A stretch of 17,337 nt of DNA from Planctomycetaceae bacterium. Its GTDB lineage: Bacteria; Planctomycetota; Planctomycetia; Pirellulales; Thermoguttaceae. The position numbers and the translations under genes were made by a program. The notes below the pieces were generated by a model that did no database searches, had not been told where the DNA came from, and was given only the letters and a program-made list of their open reading frames with translations. Below, in pieces: positions 1 to 5,659 of this stretch (positions are counted from its first letter, which is position 1; the number at the start of each line of letters is the position of its first letter). The stretch is taken from positions 1 through 17,337 of the forward strand of contig JAIRPZ010000216.1 in assembly GCA_031256755.1 (NCBI GenBank). The letters run 5' to 3'.

Positions 1-780
1 GCATCAAGCGAATCGGTCAGCATGCTTATCCGTGCATTGGAAACGCAGGATAAAATCCGGGTGTTAAGCCGTCCGCAGTTGGTCACGCTGCATAACTTGC
101 GGGCGCAGATTCACGTCGGTCAGGATGTTCCCTTTGTTTCCGGGACAAGTGCGACTAACGGAACAACGCAAAGCCAGACCGAATGGCGGCAGGTCGGGAC
201 AATTTTAGACATTACGCCCCGTATTATGCCGGACGGAATGGTTTCGATGGCAGTGCTGATTGAGCGGTCAAGTATGGGATCGGAAGCCGACGGCGTGCCG
301 CTTTATGAATCCGGCGGTACGTTAATCAAACAGCCGAAGGTGAACAGCACTAACGCTCAAACGACAATCAATGCGCATGACGGACAAACGGTGGTTTTTG
401 CCGGTTTGATTTCCGAACAGAAAGAGACCGTCAACCGCAGTGTTCCGGTATTGAATAAAATACCGCTTGTCAGGCATGCGTTTGAATATGATTCAACGGT
501 CAATCAACGGTCGGAATTGCTGATTATTCTTACGCCGACAATTATTCGGAAGCGTGAAGATTTGGAGTTGCTGAAACAGCAGGAGACGGCGCGGATGCAT
601 TGGTGCATTAACGATGTGGTGAAATTGACGGGCAATTCCAATATGCGTCTTCGGAGCGACGAGTGGCTGCCGAGCGAGATGAATTACCGTAATGCGCCGC
701 CGATGATATTGAACGAGTCGCAACTGCCGCCGGAAAACAAGATACCGGTCCCGCTCCTTGCACCGGCCGTTGAGAAATAA
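1..780 (+). CDS. Secretin (GspD/PilQ-type), C-terminal part, 5' truncated by window edge
   Basis: The reading frame is open from base 1 (A-S-S-E-S-V-S before the first Met at 22), so the gene begins outside the window. The visible 259 residues carry the secretin beta-barrel core. They include a VLSRPQL...QIHVGQDVPFV block, a VGTILDITPRI strand with a gate-like Gly, and NAHDGQTVVFAGLI followed by VPVLNKIPLV and LLIILTPTII near the end. These blocks are characteristic of outer-membrane secretins of type II secretion and type IV pilus systems. After the barrel come about 80 residues, including WCINDVVKL and a proline-rich end, which resemble planctomycete secretin tails as I remember them. The protein would form the outer-membrane exit channel. 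Whether it serves secretion or pili cannot be told from this fragment. The next gene encodes an exported protein that may be functionally linked. Confidence 0.9.
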   Translation, partial: ASSESVSMLIRALETQDKIRVLSRPQLVTLHNLRAQIHVGQDVPFVSGTSATNGTTQSQTEWRQVGTILDITPRIMPDGMVSMAVLIERSSMGSEADGVPLYESGGTLIKQPKVNSTNAQTTINAHDGQTVVFAGLISEQKETVNRSVPVLNKIPLVRHAFEYDSTVNQRSELLIILTPTIIRKREDLELLKQQETARMHWCINDVVKLTGNSNMRLRSDEWLPSEMNYRNAPPMILNESQLPPENKIPVPLLAPAVEK

Positions 781-955
781 ATCAACACGAAGATGCAAAG
801 AAGAGACGCAAAGAAGAAAAGACAAGACAAAGAAAAGCGAAGCAGAAGAGAAAAGAAAAAAAGAAAATGAACCGGCAGCGGATATTCAACGATCAAAAGC
901 CGGTTCTGAAACAACAGGAACATTTACCCATTTTCGGAACAGGAGATAAAATTTA
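781..955 (+). repeat. Purine-rich spacer with a 13-nt tandem repeat
   Basis: This spacer between the secretin and the following exported-protein gene is strongly purine-biased on the + strand. From 795 to 867 there is not a single T. It contains the 10-mer GCAAAGAAGA twice, at 795-804 and 808-817, giving a 13-base period. An open frame (758-949) crosses it, but its product is only a Lys/Arg/Glu-rich low-complexity string, so I treat the stretch as non-coding. The end of the spacer holds the AGGAGA ribosome binding site (941-946) of the next gene. Confidence 0.6.
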
Positions 956-1696
956 ATGGAAACGGTTAATTCGCGGAACTTTCGTGAACATTGGTGTGGT
1001 TTTTGTGCGGTTTATGCTGCCGTATTATTACTGTTTGCGGCGGTGTTTTGCGGCTGTTCGGCAATGCCGGCAGCGGGAGTCGGAGTCTGGAATGCTGCCG
1101 GACCGGCAACGACGGTTTTTGCTGTCTGGGACCCTGCTGTCAGCAACGAAAACGGCAAACCGGTTCGCGGATTCGGCGGGCGTGTCTATTTCTACGATCA
1201 AAATCAGTCCAAGCCGGTCAAAGTGGACGGCACGGTTGTTGTTTATGCTTTCAGCGAAGACGGCCGCGATCCGTCTGATACGAAGCCGAATGAAGGCTTT
1301 GTTTTTGATACAAAAATGCTGAACAGCAAAGAGGTTTATAAAAAATCGAAACTGGGACATTCCTATAATCTTTGGATTCCTTGGGATTATGAAGGTCCTG
1401 ACGGCAAGGCGAAAAAGGTTTCGCTGATTGTCCGGTACATTCCGAAAAAGGGATCGTCTGTTGTCAGTGCGCAGGCGACGGCGTATTTACCGGGCAAGCG
1501 TGATCCGTATCCGAATGCGCCGAACACGATGCTGGCATCGGGGACGAATCGGGAGACGATTCAGCAGGTTTCGCTGGCGGAGCCGTCTGATTCATTGGTT
1601 CCGGTGCTGCCGGCGCGGGAAAAATTAACAGAAGAGCGGGAGATCGAAATCAACGAAAATCATCCGCAAACGATGCAGACCATTTCCATTAAATAA
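956..1696 (+). CDS. Exported protein or lipoprotein of unknown function
   Basis: The 246-residue product starts with a basic, polar stretch, then a hydrophobic segment (about residues 18-33) that ends in F-C-G-C at 31-34. This looks like a signal peptide with a weak lipobox: Cys34 preceded by Gly would be the lipidated residue, but position -3 is not the usual Leu. The mature part is mixed beta-type sequence without a motif I recognise. It includes VYFYDQNQ, LWIPWDYEGPDGK and a region suggesting an immunoglobulin-like fold, and the tail is polar and Glu-rich. The start is set by AGGAGA at 941-946, nine bases before ATG. It lies 175 bases after the secretin gene on the same strand, so an envelope role alongside that secretin is plausible. 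This is an inference from position only. Confidence 0.75.
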   Translation: METVNSRNFREHWCGFCAVYAAVLLLFAAVFCGCSAMPAAGVGVWNAAGPATTVFAVWDPAVSNENGKPVRGFGGRVYFYDQNQSKPVKVDGTVVVYAFSEDGRDPSDTKPNEGFVFDTKMLNSKEVYKKSKLGHSYNLWIPWDYEGPDGKAKKVSLIVRYIPKKGSSVVSAQATAYLPGKRDPYPNAPNTMLASGTNRETIQQVSLAEPSDSLVPVLPAREKLTEEREIEINENHPQTMQTISIK

Positions 1697-1702
1697 ATCA
1701 AC
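1691..1702 (+). repeat. 12-nt direct repeat spanning a stop codon (second copy at 775-786)
   Basis: AAATAAATCAAC occurs here and at 775-786. In both copies the TAA stop codon of the upstream gene occupies the same place within the repeat (778-780 and 1694-1696). Both copies are followed within a few bases by GAA-rich sequence. It may be a remnant of local duplication or chance similarity in A-rich gene ends. Confidence 0.5.
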
Positions 1703-1806
1703 GAAACAGCAATTAACGAAATGCGAAACTTGGCAGCGGACGGTCTTTCGGATAAAATAAGAACGCTGCCGGCAGTTTCCGGCAACGTATGCCGGTAAGG
1801 GAAATC

Positions 1807-2025
1807 ATGACATTTGAAGAATCAATCGTGCGGCTCGAAGAAATCCTCAAACAACTTGACGGAGGCAAAATTGATCTGGAAACCGCACTGACACAGTACG
1901 AAGAAGGAATAACGCTCTTGAAAAATTGTCATCGGATTCTTGAAACCGCCCGGCAGAAAATAGAAGTGCTGCGGAGTGTCAATGCCGACGGCTCGCCGGT
2001 TACCGCACCTTTTACAGAGACATGA
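1807..2025 (+). CDS. xseB: Exodeoxyribonuclease VII small subunit
   Basis: The 72-residue product matches the small subunit of exonuclease VII almost along its full length. It starts with MTFEESIVRLEEIL, continues with the Gly at the helix turn (DGGKIDLETAL), then YEEGITLLKNC and ARQKIEVL, the classic two-helix hairpin. Several small subunits bind one XseA large subunit to make the nuclease that degrades single-stranded DNA in the cytoplasm. An in-frame ATG at 1789 would add six residues. I prefer 1807 because AAGGG at 1797-1801 lies just upstream and family members begin with M-x-F-E. The large subunit gene xseA is not present in this window, so the pair is split or xseA lies elsewhere. Confidence 0.93.
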   Translation: MTFEESIVRLEEILKQLDGGKIDLETALTQYEEGITLLKNCHRILETARQKIEVLRSVNADGSPVTAPFTET

Positions 2026-2111
2026 CAAGACACGATTTTCATCACTGCCCATGATATGATTGACAAAAACAAAATCACATTCCGGCAGTCATCTGCCTTC
2101 AAGAGCCGCTT

Positions 2112-3095
2112 ATGACAAACTGGCAGTCCGCCAACGAAACAGCATTGCTTTCCGTGCAGCGCAAAGCAATGAACGATGAATTCGAGGTCTTGTTTTCCCG
2201 TCAGGCATTTCCGCAGGGAACCGCCGCCGCATTGAATGCCCTTGATGATGTCGGACGCATCGAAAAAGTTCTGTCCGTTTTCCGTTTTGACAGCCGGATT
2301 CAATTCATTAACCTCACTGCCCACGAAAGACCGGTGCAAACGGATGCGGAACTGTTTTCGCTTCTTTCGCTTTGTCAGCAAATCGCTGCCGAAACCGAAG
2401 GGGCTGTCGATATTACAAGCGGCTGCCTCTGGAAAGTGTGGGGATTTGCGAAACGGCAGGGAAAATTTCCCGAAGCGTCCGAACTGGAAAAAGCACGTCA
2501 GCAAACCGGATACCGGTTTATGGAATTAAATGCCGAAACACGGAGCGTCCGGTTTACGAAACCCGGCATGGAACTCAACCTCGGCTGTGTCGGCAAGGGA
2601 TTTGCTCTTGATACCGCTGCCGGAAAACTTCGGGAACAGGCGGTTGACCGTTTTATGTTTTGCGGCGGCTTGAGCAGTATTTTAACGGCGGGTTCCGATT
2701 GGAAAATCGGCATTGCCCACCCGCTTCTTCCCGGAAAACGGCTGCGGGAATTGGGTCTTTCCGATATTGCCGTATCGACATCCGGTTCGCAAAAGCAATT
2801 TTTCCGGCATGGCAGCCGGCGGTATTCTCATTTGATCGATCCCCGAACCGGCGAACCGGCAGAGGGAGTGCTGTCGGCAACCGTGCTGGCACCAACCGCA
2901 ACACTTGCGGAATTGCTCTCAACGGCATTTTTTATACTTGGTGCGGAAAAAGCCGCCGAGTATTGCCGGTTACATTCCGGCATTTCGGCAATTCTCACCA
3001 TACCGGCAAAAAAAAGCGGCGGGTTTGAAACCGTTGAATTGATGAGCGGCGAAACGTTCAACGGACAGGAAACAAATATTCCCCGTCCGTTGTAA
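2112..3095 (+). CDS. apbE: ApbE-type FAD:protein FMN transferase, divergent
   Basis: The 327-residue product shows the ApbE order of motifs: an N-terminal strand MNDEFEVLF (20-28, usually MGT), LSVFRFDSRIQFIN (54-67), GAVDITSGCLWKVWGF (97-112), ELNLGCVGKGFALD (154-167), DWKIGIAHP (196-204), TSGSQKQFF (223-231), HLIDPRTGEPA (240-250) and AELLSTAFFILG (266-277). ApbE moves FMN from FAD onto a Thr or Ser of target proteins such as NqrB/NqrC and RnfD/RnfG, using Mg2+. No signal peptide is visible, so it may act in the cytoplasm. Several normally conserved positions differ: the Asp of the aDalaTa metal motif is Glu267, and the GGD/GGN region reads CGGLSS. It may therefore be a specialised or weakened paralogue. 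It converges on rplL with a 27-base gap. Confidence 0.88.
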   Translation: MTNWQSANETALLSVQRKAMNDEFEVLFSRQAFPQGTAAALNALDDVGRIEKVLSVFRFDSRIQFINLTAHERPVQTDAELFSLLSLCQQIAAETEGAVDITSGCLWKVWGFAKRQGKFPEASELEKARQQTGYRFMELNAETRSVRFTKPGMELNLGCVGKGFALDTAAGKLREQAVDRFMFCGGLSSILTAGSDWKIGIAHPLLPGKRLRELGLSDIAVSTSGSQKQFFRHGSRRYSHLIDPRTGEPAEGVLSATVLAPTATLAELLSTAFFILGAEKAAEYCRLHSGISAILTIPAKKSGGFETVELMSGETFNGQETNIPRPL

Positions 3096-3122
3096 CATAC
3101 TGTTTTGATCGCGGATTGAACC

Positions 3123-3536
3123 CTACTTGACACTGACTTTTGCGCCCGCTTCTTCGAGTTCTTTCTTGAGTTTTTCGGCTTCTTCTTTCGACACGCCGCT
3201 CTTGATCTTCACCGGAGGCGCACTTTCGACTAACGCCTTCGATTCTGCCAAACCGCCGCCGGTCGCATTTTTGACAACCTTGATGATGCCGACCTTCTTG
3301 TCCGCTGCAAAACTTTCCAGCAAGACATCGAATTCGGTTTTCTCTTCCGCTGCCGCCGCTCCGCCGCCTTCACCGGCAGCCGGTGCCGCCACCATCACTG
3401 CACCGCCCGATGCCGGTTCAATCCCGTGTACCTCTTTCAGGTAATCACTCAACTCTTTCGCATCTTTCAGCGTTAAGGCAACAATTTTGTCACCCATTTC
3501 CTTAATTGCCGAAGAAAATTCTCTCGCTTCACTCAT
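3123..3536 (-). CDS. rplL: Large ribosomal subunit protein bL12 (L7/L12)
   Basis: This 137-residue protein has the bL12 architecture. An N-terminal dimerisation helix pair (residues 1-45, with IVALTLKDAKELSDYLKE) is followed by an Ala/Gly-rich hinge (about 44-66) and then the C-terminal factor-binding domain from KTEFDVLL (66-73) to AGAKVSVK. It forms the flexible stalk that recruits translational GTPases and sits on L10. The conserved GLGLKEAK helix start of the factor-binding face reads GGGLAESK (93-100), an unusual change, although K81, K86, L96, E98 and K100 remain. The start is supported by AAAGGA ten bases upstream on the minus strand. It is the last gene of the rplA-rplJ-rplL group, and no rpoB follows. 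Confidence 0.97.
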   Translation of the reverse strand: MSEAREFSSAIKEMGDKIVALTLKDAKELSDYLKEVHGIEPASGGAVMVAAPAAGEGGGAAAAEEKTEFDVLLESFAADKKVGIIKVVKNATGGGLAESKALVESAPPVKIKSGVSKEEAEKLKKELEEAGAKVSVK

Positions 3537-3559
3537 TTTAATAGTCCTTTCGTGTTTTT

Positions 3560-3573
3560 GCGGCTTTCGCCGC
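3560..3573 (-). promoter_or_regulatory. GNRA-tetraloop hairpin in the rplJ-rplL spacer
   Basis: On the minus strand, GCGGC-GAAA-GCCGC forms a perfect 5-bp GC stem closed by a GAAA tetraloop, about 13 bases before the rplL ribosome binding site. It is not followed by a T tract, so it is not a usual terminator. It could tune rplL translation or mRNA processing, which is needed because bL12 is made in excess over L10. Function is inferred. Confidence 0.5.
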
Positions 3574-3680
3574 GTTGGGGTTAATCCTGCCGTCCGCTCG
3601 AATCCGGCTGCCGAATCTCACACATATTCAGCATCGCAAAGACCGTGTCAAAGTTTCTTACAGGGTAAAAATTCGTCTCC

Positions 3681-3705
3681 GCCGACCGGCAACGTACCGG
3701 TCAGC
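3681..3705 (-). promoter_or_regulatory. Hairpin early in the rplJ-rplL spacer
   Basis: GACCGG (3684-3689) and CCGGTC (3697-3702) form a perfect 6-bp stem around a 7-base loop, and two more pairs continue beyond a single mismatch. It lies just after the rplJ stop codon on the minus-strand transcript. No T tract follows. It may be a partial terminator or a processing element, but the evidence is only the inverted repeat. Confidence 0.35.
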
Positions 3706-3726
3706 AAATAATACCGAACCGGGAAA

Positions 3727-4248
3727 TCACTCCCCCTTTTCGGCGATTTTCGATATTTGGCTGGCAACCTTTCCGCCGAAAGCAATAAACTGCCCGGAAA
3801 GTTTCGCCCCAACGCCAATGATTTGTCCCAGCAGGATCGCAATTTGTTCTTCCCGCGTGGGCCACTTGCTTACATCAACGGCGGCGGCGGAATTAAGGGC
3901 TTCACCGTCCAAAACGGCTCCCCGAATCTCCAGCCCCTGCATGGTCTTGTCTTTCGACAGTTTGACCAATTCTTTGGCAAGGGTTACAATGTCCCCCGCA
4001 CCCCAGCAAAGGGCATATGAACCGGTCATGTTCTGAAAAGCCGGTGCAAGAGGGGTTCCTTCAGTCGCCCGCTTCGCCAAACTGTTCTTGATGACCATCA
4101 GGTTAATTCCCTTACCGGCAAGGGCTGCCCGCAAATTCTTCGTCTGGTTCGCACCCAAACCGGTCAAACCGACCAGCATCAGGTATTGAACGCCGTTGAG
4201 ACGCTTGGAAATGTCGTTCGTAACAAGTTGCTTAACAAATTTACTCAT
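3727..4248 (-). CDS. rplJ: Large ribosomal subunit protein uL10
   Basis: The 173-residue product matches uL10. It has an N-terminal globular domain with QYLMLVGLTGL (21-31), NLRAALAGKGINLMVIKNSLAKRA (38-61) and the MTGSYALCWGAGD loop (74-86). The C-terminal helix (about 134-173, EEQIAILLGQIIGVGAKL...) carries the bL12 dimers. It anchors the stalk to 23S rRNA near the L11 site. ATG at 4248 has a weak AAGGAT ribosome binding site on the minus strand seven bases upstream. It is separated from rplA by 138 bases, a stretch that holds a strong hairpin and may be the autoregulatory leader bound by the L10-L12 complex. rplL follows after 190 bases. Confidence 0.97.
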   Translation of the reverse strand: MSKFVKQLVTNDISKRLNGVQYLMLVGLTGLGANQTKNLRAALAGKGINLMVIKNSLAKRATEGTPLAPAFQNMTGSYALCWGAGDIVTLAKELVKLSKDKTMQGLEIRGAVLDGEALNSAAAVDVSKWPTREEQIAILLGQIIGVGAKLSGQFIAFGGKVASQISKIAEKGE

Positions 4249-4344
4249 ATCCTTTTGTGAACGTCTTCAGGTAAATCAAAACGCTCTTTGTATCTTGCTT
4301 TTTGTGTCGTGTGTTTAGGGACAATAACGATTAAACGGCGGTTC

Positions 4345-4378
4345 TGCGGGAAGTTCCGCTGCACTCCCCGTTCCCGCA
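4345..4378 (-). promoter_or_regulatory. Candidate L10 leader hairpin between rplA and rplJ
   Basis: An 8-bp perfect inverted repeat TGCGGGAA (4345-4352) / TTCCCGCA (4371-4378) encloses an 18-base loop in the 138-base spacer. On the minus strand it starts about ten bases after the rplA stop and ends about 95 bases before the rplJ start. Many bacteria have an L10(L12) binding leader exactly between rplA and rplJ. I did not identify the full consensus or a convincing kink-turn, so the assignment rests on position and stem strength. Confidence 0.45.
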
Positions 4379-4386
4379 CGCGGCGG

Positions 4387-5067
4387 TTAACAAACAACTT
4401 TTATGCCGGGGGACATCGTTGCAGAAATCGTGATGCTCTTCACATACACGCCCTTAACGGCGACAGGTTTAATCTGCTGCACATAATTCAGGAACGCATC
4501 AATGTTTTCGACAAGTTGCTGTTTCTCGAATTTGATTTTGCCGACAATGGCTTGAACAATTCCCGCCTTATCGTTTCGGAATTCGACTTTACCGGCTTTG
4601 TATTCTTTGATCGTTTTGACGACATCCATCGTAACCGTGCCGGCTCTGGGCGACGGCATAAGTCCTCTGGGACCGAGAATTTTCCCAAGGGGACCGACAA
4701 GCCCCATCATATCAGGGGTGGCAATACAGACATCGAAGTCCGTCCAGCCCTCTTTGATTTTAGCGACAAGGTCGGCATCGCCGACAGTATCCGCACCGCC
4801 GGTTTTCGCTTCTTCGGCTTTGTCTCCTTTGGCAATCACACAAACACGCAGCGATTTTCCGATGCCGTGCGGGAGAACAATAGAACCGCGGACAAGTTGG
4901 TCGGCTTGTTTCGGATCAATGCCGAGCCGGACAGCCACTTCCACGCTTTGGTTGAATTTGAGGGAATCGAACTGCTTCAACAGTCCGACGGCATCCGCAA
5001 GGGGCTGCGGATTTTCCGATTTCAGTTTTTTTGCGTCGTTTCGATAACGTTTGGAACGTTTTGCCAT
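4387..5067 (-). CDS. rplA: Large ribosomal subunit protein uL1
   Basis: The product of 226 residues begins MAKRSKRYRNDAKKL and carries the uL1 signature at 118-142, from PDMMGLVGPLGKILGPRG to MPSPRAGT, plus the two-domain arrangement with FNQSVEVAVRLGIDP (38-52). uL1 forms the movable stalk next to the E site and in many bacteria represses its own operon by binding leader mRNA. The frame extends upstream to an ATG at 5133, but that adds 22 residues not seen in the family. ATG at 5067 has AAGGT on the minus strand eight bases upstream. The expected upstream partner rplK (L11) is absent: instead there is a promoter of its own and then a divergent gene. Confidence 0.97.
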   Translation of the reverse strand: MAKRSKRYRNDAKKLKSENPQPLADAVGLLKQFDSLKFNQSVEVAVRLGIDPKQADQLVRGSIVLPHGIGKSLRVCVIAKGDKAEEAKTGGADTVGDADLVAKIKEGWTDFDVCIATPDMMGLVGPLGKILGPRGLMPSPRAGTVTMDVVKTIKEYKAGKVEFRNDKAGIVQAIVGKIKFEKQQLVENIDAFLNYVQQIKPVAVKGVYVKSITISATMSPGIKVVC

Positions 5068-5096
5068 TGAAAATACCTTGTTAGGTTTGGTCAAAC

Positions 5097-5123
5097 GAGG
5101 GATTTCACAGTGAAATTCCTCTC
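5097..5123 (-). promoter_or_regulatory. Bulged hairpin in the rplA 5' leader
   Basis: Read on the minus strand, GAG-A-GG-A-ATTTCA, loop CTG, then TGAAAT-CC-CTC gives 11 base pairs with two single-base A bulges on the 5' arm. The core ATTTCAC/GTGAAAT palindrome is perfect. It lies between the predicted transcription start and the rplA ribosome binding site, about 30 bases before the ATG. It is a candidate site for L1 autoregulation, but the L1 consensus was not shown, and a DNA-binding operator is the other possibility. Confidence 0.45.
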
Positions 5124-5164
5124 CCGATGTCAATTCGGCGGTCTTTACAAACTAATTTCGGCGA

Positions 5165-5192
5165 ATTATATCATCTTTTTTGTCTATGTAAA
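5165..5192 (-). promoter_or_regulatory. sigma70-type promoter of rplA-rplJ-rplL
   Basis: On the minus strand TTTACA (5187-5192) and a perfect TATAAT (5165-5170) are separated by 16 bases. Transcription would start near 5158, leaving a leader of about 90 bases before the rplA start. This is the best promoter-like sequence in the window and fits the high expression needed for ribosomal proteins. Confidence 0.75.
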
Positions 5193-5255
5193 GCGGGGGA
5201 GTACGCGTCTTCCGCCGTGCGGACGCATAACGGGAAATATCCGAAACATGGGGGC

Positions 5256-5284
5256 TGTACATCCTGCTGTTTTTTGAGTACAAT
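5256..5284 (+). promoter_or_regulatory. Possible promoter for the fmdB-like/galE pair
   Basis: TGTACA (5256-5261) and TACAAT (5279-5284) are spaced by 17 bases and lie 70 bases before the zinc-ribbon gene. The -10 matches five of six consensus bases and the -35 matches four. Upstream at 5205-5226 is a bulged inverted repeat (GCG, TCCGC / GCGGA, CGC) in the same divergent region, which could be an operator or a chance structure. Confidence 0.35.
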
Positions 5285-5353
5285 TCGCCGCAGTGTTTTT
5301 ACACGGAACTGCTTACTGAAACCTGAAACTGCTTAACATTCAAACAATAAACT

Positions 5354-5650
5354 ATGCCGACTTACGAATATCATTGCGATTCGTGCCAGCACGATTTTGA
5401 AGAATTCCAATACATTAAAGACGAACCGCTGAAGAAATGTCCGAAATGCCAAAAGAACAAACTGCGGCGGCTCATCAGCGGCGGTTCAGCCGTTGTTTTT
5501 CGCGGCAGCGGCTTTTATCAAACCGATTACCGCAGCGATGCGTATAAAAAAGCTGCCAAAGCCGAAACCGCTCCGAAAACGGAATCCGCCGCCTCGAAAC
5601 AGAGTGCCTGCTGCTCCGGCTGTTCCGGCTGCGGCGGAGCAAAAGAATAG
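5354..5650 (+). CDS. FmdB-family zinc ribbon protein
   Basis: The 98-residue product begins MPTYEYHCDSC and has two CxxC pairs (C8/C11 and C29/C32) that define the FmdB/putative regulatory zinc ribbon. These are followed by the family's GSGFYQTDY signature (51-59). A charged linker (YKKAAKAETAPKTESAA) leads to a short Cys/Gly-rich tail, ACCSGCSGCGG, with four further cysteines that could bind a second metal ion. The biochemical role of the family is not settled: FmdB was proposed as a regulator of formamidase/amidase genes, and many members occur as stand-alone small proteins. There is no clear Shine-Dalgarno sequence before ATG. The galE start lies nine bases after its stop, so they are probably co-transcribed. 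Confidence 0.9.
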   Translation: MPTYEYHCDSCQHDFEEFQYIKDEPLKKCPKCQKNKLRRLISGGSAVVFRGSGFYQTDYRSDAYKKAAKAETAPKTESAASKQSACCSGCSGCGGAKE

Positions 5651-5659
5651 GAATGGTTT

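Noticed and set aside
758..949. Small + strand open frame after the secretin gene
   Set aside because: It overlaps the secretin end in another frame, and its product is Lys/Arg/Glu low-complexity sequence from a purine-rich spacer.
1929..2504. Minus-strand open frame (191 codons) across xseB and apbE
   Set aside because: It overlaps two recognised genes on the other strand and has no recognisable domains.
4288..5070. Long + strand open frame (260 codons) opposite rplA
   Set aside because: It is fully antisense to a clear uL1 gene, and its product is a His/Asn/Phe-rich string without family features.
5068..5133. Upstream ATG extending rplA by 22 residues
   Set aside because: The extension is absent from the L1 family, covers the leader hairpin region, and lacks a ribosome binding site, whereas AAGGT precedes 5067.
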